Shown here: positions 45,310-53,924 of the stretch, in pieces | How the letters are laid out: the number at the start of each line of letters is the position of its first letter | Position numbering within the stretch: the first letter of the stretch is position 1 | NCBI GenBank assembly: GCA_964654945.1 | Contig: CAZZLN010000002.1 | Coordinates: 31,036 to 95,035 of the forward strand | Length of the DNA: 64,000 nt | Source of the DNA: HGM11788 sp964654945 | GTDB lineage: Bacteria > Bacillota > Clostridia > Lachnospirales > CAG-274 | Reading direction: 5' to 3' | Position numbers and translations under genes: made by a program | The notes under the pieces: generated by a model | Seen by the model: the letters and a program-made list of their open reading frames with translations, nothing else | Databases searched by the model: none | Told to the model about the DNA's origin: nothing

Positions 45310-46068
45310 CTATTTTTGATAATAACCATTACCATAGCCATATCTTTTGCCATATCTTCCGGAATATCTGTAATTTCCATATCCAAGCTTTGAGCTGACA
45401 ACATCATTAAGTACAAAACCAATGATTTTAGCATTTACAAACTCAAGCTTTTTAACGGCATCAGTAAGCATACTTTTATCCACAACTCCCTGTCTTATCA
45501 CAACAATCACACCATCGCAAACCTTTGATATAATAGCTGCATCTGTTACAACATTAACAGGAGGCGCATCAATAAATATATAATCATAATCCCTGCCAAG
45601 CTGTTCAATAACATCTGACATTCTTTCAGATGAAAGAAGTTCAACGGGATTAGGCGGAATATTTCCCGATGTAATGACATCAAGTCCGTCAATAACATTT
45701 TTTACTATAACATCATTTATCTCACAAGATGAAACAAGGAGGTCGCTGACACCTTTTTCATTTTTAATTTTTAAAATTTTATCAACATTAGGTTTTCTTA
45801 AATCGCAATCAATAAGGAGTATTTTCTTGCCGCCCTTTGCAAATGTAATTGCACTGTTGACAGAAGTAGTACTTTTCCCCTCAGAAGCTACAGCACTTGT
45901 GATACAAATAATCTTACAGCCTTTTTTAGGAATAGAAAAAGATATATTTGTTCTTAGTTCGTTATAGGCTTCTTTTATATCAAACCTGGATTCTTCTGAT
46001 ATAAGAGCATCAATTTCGTCCTCAGGTCTGTTTGCTAATATTTCATTTTTACCAAATAAATTAAACAT
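45310..46068 (-). CDS. cpsD: CpsD/YwqD-type bacterial tyrosine kinase
   Basis: A cytoplasmic BY-kinase that autophosphorylates on a C-terminal tyrosine cluster and controls capsule or exopolysaccharide polymerisation. Walker A is SEGKSTTSVNSA, Walker A' KILLIDCDLRKPN and Walker B YIFIDAPPV. The C-terminal cluster has eight or so Tyr in NYRYSGRYGKRYGYGNGYY. It works with the CpsC-like membrane activator encoded 20 bp upstream and the CpsB phosphatase downstream. Confidence 0.95.
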   Translation of the reverse strand: MFNLFGKNEILANRPEDEIDALISEESRFDIKEAYNELRTNISFSIPKKGCKIICITSAVASEGKSTTSVNSAITFAKGGKKILLIDCDLRKPNVDKILKIKNEKGVSDLLVSSCEINDVIVKNVIDGLDVITSGNIPPNPVELLSSERMSDVIEQLGRDYDYIFIDAPPVNVVTDAAIISKVCDGVIVVIRQGVVDKSMLTDAVKKLEFVNAKIIGFVLNDVVSSKLGYGNYRYSGRYGKRYGYGNGYYQK

Positions 46069-46087
46069 TGAACCCGTCCTTTAATTA

Positions 46088-46828
46088 TTACTTATTTTCT
46101 TCTGTGCTGTCAGAATTATCAATTTGAGTAAACTCAGGGATAGAACCTAAAACAGGTATATCAGCATAAATTGCATTAATATCGCTTTCTGACTTAATTG
46201 TTCTGTCTGAAAGCTCAATCAAAACAGCAAGAACCACACCCACAAAAAGCCCAAAGGCAATGCCAAGAACTGTATACTTTTTAATATTAGGTGAAGAAGG
46301 TTCTTCGGGAAGAACAGAGTTGTCAACAACCTTTATGGAAGTACCCTCCATAAAATCAACAATTCTTTCAGGAGCTATTTCGGCAATAGCATTGGCAATA
46401 ATATTTGCGTGTTCAGGATTAGGATTAGATATACTGACAACAGCAATCTGGGTTTCGTCTACTGTGGAAACTGACATCATTGAAGCTATATCCTCTACTG
46501 TATATCCCAAATCCTGAGTTTTTGCTGCCACCTCGCCTAAAATATTGTAGCTTTGCATAAGCTCTATGTAGGTAGGAACAAGGGCAATGCCTGCATTAAC
46601 ATCATTAATATCAAGGCTGTCACTTGCCATTGACTTATTATTGCTTATACACATAGAAACAGATGCCACATATTTTGGAGTCATAACAAAATTACTGATT
46701 AGAAACGCTGAAGCTCCAAAAGCAATTGCAAAAGCAATAATCATTTTAAGTCTTTTTAAAACCGCATCAAAAATTTTGCTTATATCCAGTTCAAAATATG
46801 AGTCGACATTATTACTTGTAGAATTCAT
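46088..46828 (-). CDS. cpsC: CpsC/YveK-type Wzz chain-length regulator and kinase activator
   Basis: Two transmembrane segments, about residues 30-48 and 185-208, flank an extracytoplasmic domain (TPKYVASVSMCIS, NPNPEHANIIANAIAEI). The Pro-rich P-EEPSSPN motif precedes TM2, and the C-terminal tail activates the tyrosine kinase. The ATG at 46828 is chosen because GGAG is 6 bp upstream; the ATG at 46840 has no room for a ribosome site. First gene of the operon. Confidence 0.92.
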   Translation of the reverse strand: MNSTSNNVDSYFELDISKIFDAVLKRLKMIIAFAIAFGASAFLISNFVMTPKYVASVSMCISNNKSMASDSLDINDVNAGIALVPTYIELMQSYNILGEVAAKTQDLGYTVEDIASMMSVSTVDETQIAVVSISNPNPEHANIIANAIAEIAPERIVDFMEGTSIKVVDNSVLPEEPSSPNIKKYTVLGIAFGLFVGVVLAVLIELSDRTIKSESDINAIYADIPVLGSIPEFTQIDNSDSTEENK

Positions 46829-46862
46829 ATATTTCTCCATCCTTATAAATATATCTTTTAGT

Positions 46863-46891
46863 ATTATACACCTAATTTATAAAAAAATCAA
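46863..46891 (-). promoter_or_regulatory. Sigma-A promoter of the surface operon
   Basis: On the minus strand, -35 TTGATT (46886-46891), 17-nt spacer, -10 TATAAT (46863-46868), about 28 nt before the start of cpsC. Confidence 0.78.
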
Positions 46892-47104
46892 GATATATAT
46901 TAAAAATATCTAAATTTATTTATATAATTAGATAAATGACTAATTATAACACTAATATGAATAAAAGCAAATCTATGCAAAAGTATAATATCACAAATTA
47001 AACTCCTTCGTCAACTTATAATTAAATATTAAAAATAATTGTTAAAATGTAACCAATCATTGACACTTTAACAAACCTCAACAACATTTTTTTTGCTAAA
47101 TCAC
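46892..47104. other. Divergent intergenic region between the surface operon and putP
   Basis: AT-rich, no gene seen. Together with the two promoters it makes up a ~330-bp gap. A patch near 47041-47075 (GTTAAAATGTAACC, TTTAACAAACC) has GTTA-rich half-repeats that might bind a regulator; this is weak. Confidence 0.4.
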
Positions 47105-47133
47105 TTGCATAATATTCAATAATTTGGTATAAT
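47105..47133 (+). promoter_or_regulatory. Sigma-A promoter of putP
   Basis: -35 TTGCAT (47105-47110), 17-nt spacer, -10 TATAAT (47128-47133), with the AGGAGG site of putP 21 bp further on. Confidence 0.78.
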
Positions 47134-47163
47134 TTAAAATATTTATGTTTTAGGAGGAAGAAT

Positions 47164-48684
47164 ATGAACGTTAATTATTCTATTATTCTTGCCTTTGCCG
47201 TTTATCTTATATTTATGATGGGTATTGGTGTGTATTTTTCCAAAAAGTCATCAAATGTAAGTGATTACTTCTTGGGCGGAAGGCAAATGGGAAGCTGGCT
47301 TACTGCTTTATCAGCTCAGGCATCAGATATGTCAAGCTGGCTTTTAATGGGTTTACCGGGTGCAGTTTATATTAGCGGTCTTGGAGAAGCTTGGATTGCT
47401 ATTGGTCTTGGTATAGGTACATATTTGAATTGGAAAATAGTCGCAAAAAGACTTAGAAAATATTCTGTTGTAGCAGGGGATTCAATTACTATTCCCGAAT
47501 ACCTTCAAAACAGATTTAATGCAAACAGTGCAGCTTTAAGGGTTGTCTGTGCAATTATAATTTTTATTTTCTTCTTGATTTATACTGCATCAAGCTTTAA
47601 TGCTGCTGCCAAGCTTCTTAATACAGTATTTGGTCTTGATTACAGTATTGGACTTACAATAGGTGTTGTGGTAATTGTTGTTTATACTTTCCTGGGAGGT
47701 TTCTTTGCGGTTGTGTGGACAGACTTCTTTCAGGGCATGCTTATGTTTATTGCTCTTATGGCAGTGCCTATTATTGTATATTTTATAGTAAGTGCAGATT
47801 TAGGCAGCATTGTAAACAATATTCCGGAACATACTAATTATATGAGTCTTGTTAAAGGAAATGACGGTACATTTTATTCTTGGCAATATATTGCTTCAGG
47901 TTTAGGCTGGGGACTTGGCTATTTTGGTATGCCTCATATTCTTGTTAGATTTATGTCAATTAAATCAAGTGATATGATTAAAAAATCAAGAATTATTGCA
48001 ACAATTTGGGTTGTAATTACACTTTTTGCTTCTGTATGCGTAGGTTTTCTTGGATATGCTTATATGTCTAAAACAGGTATGAGTGTATTTACTGATACTG
48101 CTGTGGCAGAAACTATATTTATGGTCCTTGTTCAAAAATTAGCACCGGGATTTATTGCAGGCATACTTCTCTGTGCGGTTATTGCAGCCATTATGTCTAC
48201 ATCTGATTCACAGATGCTTGTTACTGCTTCTGCTGTAACCAATGATATTTACAAGACTATTTTTAAGAAAAATGCTTCTGAAAAGGAACTGCTTATTCTT
48301 AGCAAAATTTCAGTTATTGTTGTAGCTGCCATAGCTTTTGTACTTGCCATGAATCCTGATACTTCAGTAATGGGACTTGTCAGCTATGCTTGGGCAGGAC
48401 TTGGTGCAGCCTTTGGTCCTGTTATGATTATGAGTTTATTCTGGAAGCGAATGACAATGAGCGGTGCGGTTGCAGGTATGATTTCAGGTGCAGCAGTTGT
48501 TATTATATGGAAGAACTTCCTTGCTGACAAGGTTCTTGTTGCTTCTGACGGAACAACATTATATGAGCTTGTTCCTGCATTTGTTATTTCATTAATATTA
48601 ATTATTGTTGTATCTCTTATGAGCAAGGCACCTTCAAAGGAAGTTATTGATGATTTTGATAAGGTCAATACAATTGATGTTTAA
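47164..48684 (+). CDS. putP: Sodium/proline symporter
   Basis: A sodium:solute symporter of the PutP branch, 506 aa with about 13 transmembrane segments. Typical motifs are SDYFLGGRQMGSWLTALSA, SSWLLMGLPGA, DFFQGMLMF and STSDSQMLV. It imports proline, for use as nutrient, osmolyte or Stickland electron acceptor. The AGGAGG site and the promoter directly upstream indicate a single-gene unit. Confidence 0.94.
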   Translation: MNVNYSIILAFAVYLIFMMGIGVYFSKKSSNVSDYFLGGRQMGSWLTALSAQASDMSSWLLMGLPGAVYISGLGEAWIAIGLGIGTYLNWKIVAKRLRKYSVVAGDSITIPEYLQNRFNANSAALRVVCAIIIFIFFLIYTASSFNAAAKLLNTVFGLDYSIGLTIGVVVIVVYTFLGGFFAVVWTDFFQGMLMFIALMAVPIIVYFIVSADLGSIVNNIPEHTNYMSLVKGNDGTFYSWQYIASGLGWGLGYFGMPHILVRFMSIKSSDMIKKSRIIATIWVVITLFASVCVGFLGYAYMSKTGMSVFTDTAVAETIFMVLVQKLAPGFIAGILLCAVIAAIMSTSDSQMLVTASAVTNDIYKTIFKKNASEKELLILSKISVIVVAAIAFVLAMNPDTSVMGLVSYAWAGLGAAFGPVMIMSLFWKRMTMSGAVAGMISGAAVVIIWKNFLADKVLVASDGTTLYELVPAFVISLILIIVVSLMSKAPSKEVIDDFDKVNTIDV

Positions 48685-48695
48685 TTCATTTAAAA

Positions 48696-48725
48696 AACAG
48701 GGTTGATATTCAGCTCTGTTTTTTT
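48696..48725 (+). terminator. Terminator of putP
   Basis: 11-bp stem AACAGGGTTGA/TCAGCTCTGTT with two G-U pairs, three-base loop, then seven T. Confidence 0.85.
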
Positions 48726-48848
48726 ATTTCCTAAGAGCATTAACATTGTAAAGTAAATTTAATCTTTTTTTTATAAAAAAAACTTGCAACTTTTGTTGAT
48801 ATATGAGAGAATATATACATAAATTAAAAATAAGGAGGGAATTATATA

Positions 48849-50588
48849 ATGAATAAAATATTTAGACCTGCACTTGCAGCTGCACTTGCTGTTACAATTA
48901 GTATGGGCGGTGTAAATGCCTTTGCGGAAAATTCAAAATTTTTTTCTGATGTAAATGAAAATTCATATGGATGGGCAACAGAATATGTAGACCAAATTGC
49001 GGCAAAAGGAATTGCAAGCGGAGTAGGAAACAATATGTTTGCACCTGAAAGCCTTATAGAAAGAGGAGATTTTGCAATATTCCTTAACAAAACTATGGGT
49101 TATAAAGATGTCAGCGGTGACTTTTTCATAATTGCGGATGTTCCTGAAGACGCATATTACTATCAGTCAATTATTAACTGTAAGTATTATAAAGCTATTA
49201 CTGATACAAATAATTATTATCCTGAAAGCTATATTACAAGAATTGATGCAATAAATATGATTTATAATGCTCTTAATGAAGGAGGCATGATTGGTTCTTA
49301 TGGTACAACTGATGTTTCAAAGTTTGCAGATCAGGCTTCCCTTGTAAATGTTAAAGATACAATTGCGGTTGGCACACTTGCCAATATTGGTATAATAAGC
49401 GGTAACAGTGACGGTAATCTCTATCCTAATGATACTCTCACCAGAGCAGAAATGGCTGTAGTTATTGCTAAAACATCTGAATTTGTAGATGCTAAAAATC
49501 TTGAAGCTGCTGAAAAGAAAAAAGCCGAGGAAGAAAAAATAGCAGAAGAATCAAAGCCAACAGTTGAAGAAACAGAAGACGAAAAAACTGAACTTAAATC
49601 AGGCAATTTAGATAACAGTGTTGTTGTGGATACAGGCAAGAGTGTAAGTGTTGATGATGTAACTATACAGATTAATAATCAGGACTCAGATGCTCTTACA
49701 ATAACTAACGGCACTGATGTAATACTTAAAGATTCTTCAATCAGATCAGCAAAATATGCCGCTGTTAATGTTAATGAAAAATCAAAGCTCACTGCTGATA
49801 ATGTTGCAATTATTGCTGAGGAAGCAAGTGGATTATATGTTGACGGCAGTTCTGAAATAAATGCTGAAAATTTAAAAATTACAAACAATACTGTCAGCTC
49901 TGTTATTTCTAAAGGCGGTAAAATCAGCCTTACAGATTCATCAATCAGCAGCACAAATGCTTCAGCTGTTGAAGCAGCTGCCGGTGCCGTAATTGATATA
50001 TTAAACAGTACTGTTGAATGTGTCGGCAAAGAAATTAATTTATTAAATATTGTTTCCGATCCGTCAGATTCCGATAAGGCTGTAGAAATTAACATTAAAG
50101 ACAGTAAAATTACAAATGACAAGGGTTATTTTGCATATGTAAGAGAAAGTCTTGCAAATATTGTCATTGAAAATACTGACATTAAGGTTTCAAGATTTAT
50201 AAATTCTCCTTACGATAAAAAAGCTGTACAGGAAAACGGAAACAATATTTATGTAACACTTAAAGATTCAAAGGTTCAGGGTGACATTTATTTAGACCAT
50301 AAATCCGAGGTTACTCTTGATATTCAGGACGGCGGCTCATTCAAAGGCTTTATTGACCCTGATATGTATTCAGAAGCAGTTAATATAAGACTTAGCAAAA
50401 ACGGCAGACTTGAGCTTCTCAATGATATTTATGTTAAGGATTTCGTTCTTGAAGATTTTGATACAACATTTGATAATATTATTGACAATGGATTTAATAT
50501 TTATTATGATGACACTCAGAATGCTAATTATGAATTGTATCAGGATACTTGGTCCTTGCCATATGGAGGACAGCTGCTTCCTAGATAA
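48849..50588 (+). CDS. SLH surface protein with a beta-helix-like C-terminal region
   Basis: A signal peptide (1-27) is followed by three SLH units (FSDVNENSYGWATEYVDQIAA, a divergent one with YYPESYITRIDAI, and GNSDGNLYPNDTLTRAEM). A charged Glu/Lys coil follows at ~215-255, then a repetitive region (ALTITNGTDVILKDSSI, GLYVDGSSEINAENLKI) with beta-helix periodicity. The end is LPYGGQLLPR. It should be held on the wall through SLH and display a polysaccharide-binding-like beta-helix outside. Strong AAGGAGGG site. Monocistronic. Confidence 0.87.
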   Translation: MNKIFRPALAAALAVTISMGGVNAFAENSKFFSDVNENSYGWATEYVDQIAAKGIASGVGNNMFAPESLIERGDFAIFLNKTMGYKDVSGDFFIIADVPEDAYYYQSIINCKYYKAITDTNNYYPESYITRIDAINMIYNALNEGGMIGSYGTTDVSKFADQASLVNVKDTIAVGTLANIGIISGNSDGNLYPNDTLTRAEMAVVIAKTSEFVDAKNLEAAEKKKAEEEKIAEESKPTVEETEDEKTELKSGNLDNSVVVDTGKSVSVDDVTIQINNQDSDALTITNGTDVILKDSSIRSAKYAAVNVNEKSKLTADNVAIIAEEASGLYVDGSSEINAENLKITNNTVSSVISKGGKISLTDSSISSTNASAVEAAAGAVIDILNSTVECVGKEINLLNIVSDPSDSDKAVEINIKDSKITNDKGYFAYVRESLANIVIENTDIKVSRFINSPYDKKAVQENGNNIYVTLKDSKVQGDIYLDHKSEVTLDIQDGGSFKGFIDPDMYSEAVNIRLSKNGRLELLNDIYVKDFVLEDFDTTFDNIIDNGFNIYYDDTQNANYELYQDTWSLPYGGQLLPR

Positions 50589-50615
50589 TTGACCCAAAAA
50601 GAAGTATAATATTTT

Positions 50616-50639
50616 GGCTGCTGCAGCTTTGCGGCAGCC
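50616..50639 (+). terminator. Terminator of the second SLH gene
   Basis: Stem GGCTGCTGC/GCGGCAGCC (one G-U), 6-nt loop, then TTAAATTTTATT. It lies 22 bp before the HAD gene. Confidence 0.8.
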
Positions 50640-50661
50640 TTAAATTTTATTCGGAGGAAAT

Positions 50662-51282
50662 ATGGATAGTATTATTTTTGATTTAGACGGAACTTTGTGG
50701 GATTCCACAGAGGAGATATGCAAAACATGGAATATGGTTTTAAAGGATTATCCAAATATAAGAGAGCCTATTACAGTTAAAGAGCTTGAAGGCTGTATGG
50801 GACTTCTTCTTGATGATATAAGCAAAAAGCTTTTTCCAAATGAAAGCCCGGCTAAGCAGAAAGAGCTTATTACAAAATGCTGTGAACTTGAAAATAAATA
50901 TCTTGCTGAATATGGCGGGAAACTTTTTCCAAAATTAGAAAAAACCCTTTCAGCATTAAGCAAAAAATATAAGCTGTTTATTGTAAGCAACTGTCAGTCA
51001 GGATATATTGAGGCTTTTTTCAAGGGGCATAATATGCAAAAATATTTTACAGGGTTTATATCAGCAGGAGATACAGGACTTGAAAAAGGCGAAAACAACA
51101 AGCTTATAATAAAAAAATATAATCTTAAAGCTCCAATTTATGTAGGAGATACAATAGGAGATTATAAATCTGCAAAAGTTGCCGAAATACCTTTTGTTTA
51201 TGCTGAATATGGTTTTGGTGAAGCAGATGAGTATGACTATAAAATATCAGAATTTAGTGAACTTGCAAAACTTTTTATGTAA
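50662..51282 (+). CDS. HAD-family phosphatase
   Basis: 206 aa, subfamily I HAD with the nucleophile motif FDLDGTLWDS, motif II LFIVSNCQSG, motif III Lys in LEKGENNKL and motif IV YVGDTIGDYKSA. It resembles phosphoglycolate phosphatase/beta-phosphoglucomutase-like enzymes; the substrate is not defined. The cap is the helical type (PSPAKQKELITKCCEL region). GGAGG site. Confidence 0.88.
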   Translation: MDSIIFDLDGTLWDSTEEICKTWNMVLKDYPNIREPITVKELEGCMGLLLDDISKKLFPNESPAKQKELITKCCELENKYLAEYGGKLFPKLEKTLSALSKKYKLFIVSNCQSGYIEAFFKGHNMQKYFTGFISAGDTGLEKGENNKLIIKKYNLKAPIYVGDTIGDYKSAKVAEIPFVYAEYGFGEADEYDYKISEFSELAKLFM

Positions 51283-51288
51283 ATAATA

Positions 51289-51314
51289 AAAGCCTGTCTG
51301 TTTAGACAGGCTTT
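51289..51314. terminator. Bidirectional terminator
   Basis: Perfect 11-bp stem AAAGCCTGTCT/AGACAGGCTTT, 4-nt loop, between the convergent HAD and SDR genes. Confidence 0.88.
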
Positions 51315-51331
51315 AGCTATGTAATTAAATA

Positions 51332-52129
51332 TTATTGTGGCTGTTTGCCTATATAAGCAAGTATACCGCCATCAACGTATAATATATGACCGTTTACAGC
51401 ATCAGATGCTTCAGAAGCAAGGAATACTGCAGGGCCTGCTAATTCTTCAGGCTTTAACCATCTTTCAGCAGGAGTCTTAGCAATGATAAATGAATCAAAT
51501 GGATGTCTTGAACCGTCAGGCTGCTTTTCTCTTAAAGGAGCAGTCTGTGGAGTTTCGATATAACCAGGTCCGATACCATTGCACTGAATATTGTACTTAC
51601 CATATTCAGAACAGATGTTTCTTGTAAGCATCTTAAGACCGCCCTTAGCGGCAGCATAAGCAGAAACAGTTTCTCTGCCCAATTCAGACATCATAGAACA
51701 GATGTTGATAATCTTACCGCCACCCTGCTCAATCATACTAGGAATAATAGCCTTAGATACGATAAACGGACCGTTTAAGTCAATATCAATAACCTGACGG
51801 AACTGTGCAGCAGTCATTTCGCACATAGGAATTCTCTTAATGATACCTGCATTGTTTACAAGAATGTTAATCTTGCCAACTTCCTTTTCGATAGCAGCAA
51901 CCATTTCATTAACAGCTTCTTCGTTTGTAACATCACAAACATAACCATGAGCTTTAATGCCGGCTTCCTTATAAGCGGCAAGGCCCTTGTCAACTAATTC
52001 CTGCTTAATATCGTTGAAAACGATAGTAGCACCGGCTTTAGCCATACCTGATGCAATAGCAAAGCCAATACCGTAAGATGCACCGGTAACGAGAGCAATT
52101 TTACCCTCTAATGAAAAATTAATACTCAT
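51332..52129 (-). CDS. Short-chain dehydrogenase, gluconate 5-dehydrogenase-like
   Basis: A classical SDR of 265 aa with the cofactor motif TGASYGIGFAIA, NNAG at ~90 and the Ser-Tyr-Lys catalytic set (ICSMMS, YAAAKGG). The sequence TVSAYAAAKGGLKMLTRN and the C-terminal GHILYVDGGILAYIGKQP resemble gluconate 5-dehydrogenase/2-dehydro-3-deoxygluconate oxidoreductases of sugar-acid pathways. The substrate is inferred. GGAGG site; monocistronic as far as can be seen. Confidence 0.87.
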   Translation of the reverse strand: MSINFSLEGKIALVTGASYGIGFAIASGMAKAGATIVFNDIKQELVDKGLAAYKEAGIKAHGYVCDVTNEEAVNEMVAAIEKEVGKINILVNNAGIIKRIPMCEMTAAQFRQVIDIDLNGPFIVSKAIIPSMIEQGGGKIINICSMMSELGRETVSAYAAAKGGLKMLTRNICSEYGKYNIQCNGIGPGYIETPQTAPLREKQPDGSRHPFDSFIIAKTPAERWLKPEELAGPAVFLASEASDAVNGHILYVDGGILAYIGKQPQ

Positions 52130-52540
52130 TTGTGTATACCTCCATATAAAAATTTAGCAAAATTTGCTTAATATAATTATAATACAATTTTCTGAATTTG
52201 TAAAGCTTTAAAAATTTAATGCTCACATCAATCTAATCCGGTAACAAAACTGTGACATCAATCAGTGAGATAAAGGGGAAGTTTGACACTTGCAAAGCAA
52301 AAAAATAAAGCAATTATGGGGCTTTTATAGGCTTTTTGGATTTTAAAGTATCAAACTCTCGGTTCGACACCTTTCGTATGTGATATTCTATCATACCGCA
52401 AATTACACTGAAAATATAGATTTAATCAGTGTTTTCCTTAATAAAATATTGCAGGTAAAAAATATTTATAAACTCTTGAAATTTAATATATTTATAGTAT
52501 AATTATATTATTACTAATCTATTCAAGGAGGAATGCAAAA
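52130..52540. other. Divergent intergenic region before fprA
   Basis: A 411-bp gap. It contains the fprA promoter at its right end, a 0A-box-like TTCGACA at 52363-52369, and loosely related pieces GTTTGACACTTGC (about 52273) and TATCAAACTC (about 52350), which are partly complementary. No gene is seen and no known riboswitch is recognised. Confidence 0.5.
52476..52503 (+). promoter_or_regulatory. Sigma-A promoter of fprA
   Basis: -35 TTGAAA (52476-52481), 16-nt spacer, -10 TATAAT (52498-52503). Confidence 0.72.
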
Positions 52541-53707
52541 ATGGACTACAATTCTATTTCAAAAAATATTATTTATATAGGCGTTGATGATAAAACACTT
52601 GACTTATTTGAAAGTCAATATGTTGTGCCTAACGGAATATCATACAATTCTTATGTTATATTAGATGACAAAATTACAATTATGGATTCTGTCGATTCAA
52701 GAAAGACAGATGAATGGCTTAATAACCTTGAAAAAGCCCTTAATGGCAAAACACCGTCTTATCTTGTAATTTCCCATATGGAGCCTGATCACGCAGGCAG
52801 TATAAAGGCAGCTACAGAGAAATATCCTGAACTTAAATTAATCGGAAATGCTAAAACTTTCCCTATGTTAAATCAATTCTTTTCAGATATTGATACTGAA
52901 AATAAAAAGATTGTTGTTGCCGAAGGAGATACTATTGAGCTTGGTTCACATACCCTCAAATTTTTTATGGCTCCTATGATTCACTGGCCGGAGGTTATGG
53001 TATCTTATGAACAGAGTGAAAAAGTTTTATTTTCTGCTGATGCTTTTGGCAAATTTGGTGCTTTAGATACAGATGAGGACTGGGCTTGTGAGGCAAGACG
53101 ATATTATTTTAACATAGTAGGCAAATATGGTGTTCAGGTACAGTCACTTCTTAAAAAGACTGCTAATATTGACATTCAGACTATTTGCCCTCTTCATGGA
53201 CCAATACTTAAAGAAAATTTAGGATATTACATTAATCTTTATGATACTTGGTCAAGCTATAAGCCTGAAAACAAGGGAATATTTATTGCCTACGCTTCAA
53301 TATATGGAAATACTGCAAGGGCTGCTGAAGAGCTTGCCGAAATGTTAAGGGCAAAGGGAGCCGAAAAGGTATCTTTATCAGACCTTTCAAGAGATGATAT
53401 GGCAGAAGCTGTTGAGGATGCTTTCAGATATGACAGACTTGTGCTTGCAGCTGCATCATATGATGGTGGTGTGTTCCCTCCTATGGAGGAATTTCTTCAT
53501 CATCTTAAATCAAAAATGTATCAAAACAGAACAATTGCTATTGTTGAAAATGGTACATGGGGTCCTACCGCTGCAAGAGCTATGAAGTCTATTGTTGAAG
53601 GCTTTAAAAATATTAATATTATTGAAAACACAGTAACTATTAAATCCTCTCTTAATAATTCTTCAAGAGCAGCTCTTGAAAAACTTGCTGATGAGCTTGT
53701 TAAATAA
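52541..53707 (+). CDS. fprA: Flavodiiron protein (A-type flavoprotein, FprA)
   Basis: An oxygen- and/or NO-reducing flavodiiron enzyme that protects anaerobes. The N-terminal metallo-beta-lactamase-like domain has the diiron motif SHMEPDHAGS plus ligands near PMIHWPEVMVSY, SADAFGKFG and CPLHGP. The C-terminal flavodoxin domain has the FMN loop ASIYGNTA and GTWGPTAA. 388 aa is standard. It lacks any fused rubredoxin, so it must take electrons from a separate partner. AAGGAGG site. Confidence 0.95.
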   Translation: MDYNSISKNIIYIGVDDKTLDLFESQYVVPNGISYNSYVILDDKITIMDSVDSRKTDEWLNNLEKALNGKTPSYLVISHMEPDHAGSIKAATEKYPELKLIGNAKTFPMLNQFFSDIDTENKKIVVAEGDTIELGSHTLKFFMAPMIHWPEVMVSYEQSEKVLFSADAFGKFGALDTDEDWACEARRYYFNIVGKYGVQVQSLLKKTANIDIQTICPLHGPILKENLGYYINLYDTWSSYKPENKGIFIAYASIYGNTARAAEELAEMLRAKGAEKVSLSDLSRDDMAEAVEDAFRYDRLVLAAASYDGGVFPPMEEFLHHLKSKMYQNRTIAIVENGTWGPTAARAMKSIVEGFKNINIIENTVTIKSSLNNSSRAALEKLADELVK

Positions 53708-53721
53708 TTAATAAATTTAGT

Positions 53722-53763
53722 TCACCCTCTGTAAATATGTGAATATACTTATACAGAGGGTGA
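53722..53763 (+). terminator. Hairpin that ends fprA and holds the ribosome site of the next small gene
   Basis: Perfect 12-bp stem TCACCCTCTGTA/TACAGAGGGTGA with an 18-nt loop, followed by TTTTT. The right arm includes GAGGGTGA, the ribosome site of the ATG at 53769, so the folded form would hide it. Confidence 0.75.
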
Positions 53764-53768
53764 TTTTT

Positions 53769-53924
53769 ATGAAAATTTGCAAAAATTTAATTAATTTTAT
53801 AATAGCAATATTTCTTATTGGACTTGGAATGGGAATATTTTTAGGAAAAGTATTCGGTTTTTTTATTTTTGCAATAGCAGTCGGCTCAATAGCACTTGGT
53901 ATTTATATTATTTTTGCTTCTTAG
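53769..53924 (+). CDS. Small two-helix membrane protein (51 aa)
   Basis: A short, very hydrophobic protein: ICKNLINFIIAIFLIGLGM, a Gly-Lys turn, then a second helix ending in FAS. The ATG at 53769 has GAGGGTGA 5 bp upstream, within a hairpin arm. It overlaps the convergent Nudix gene by 17 bp. No family recognised. Confidence 0.65.
   Translation: MKICKNLINFIIAIFLIGLGMGIFLGKVFGFFIFAIAVGSIALGIYIIFAS

Noticed and set aside
46892..47104. Possible riboswitch in the long putP/cps gap
   Set aside because: No conserved riboswitch core is recognisable, and the putP promoter lies close to its start, leaving a short leader.
52350..52385. AGAGTTTGAT on the minus strand, like the start of 16S rRNA
   Set aside because: Only about 10 bases match; nothing around it resembles rRNA.
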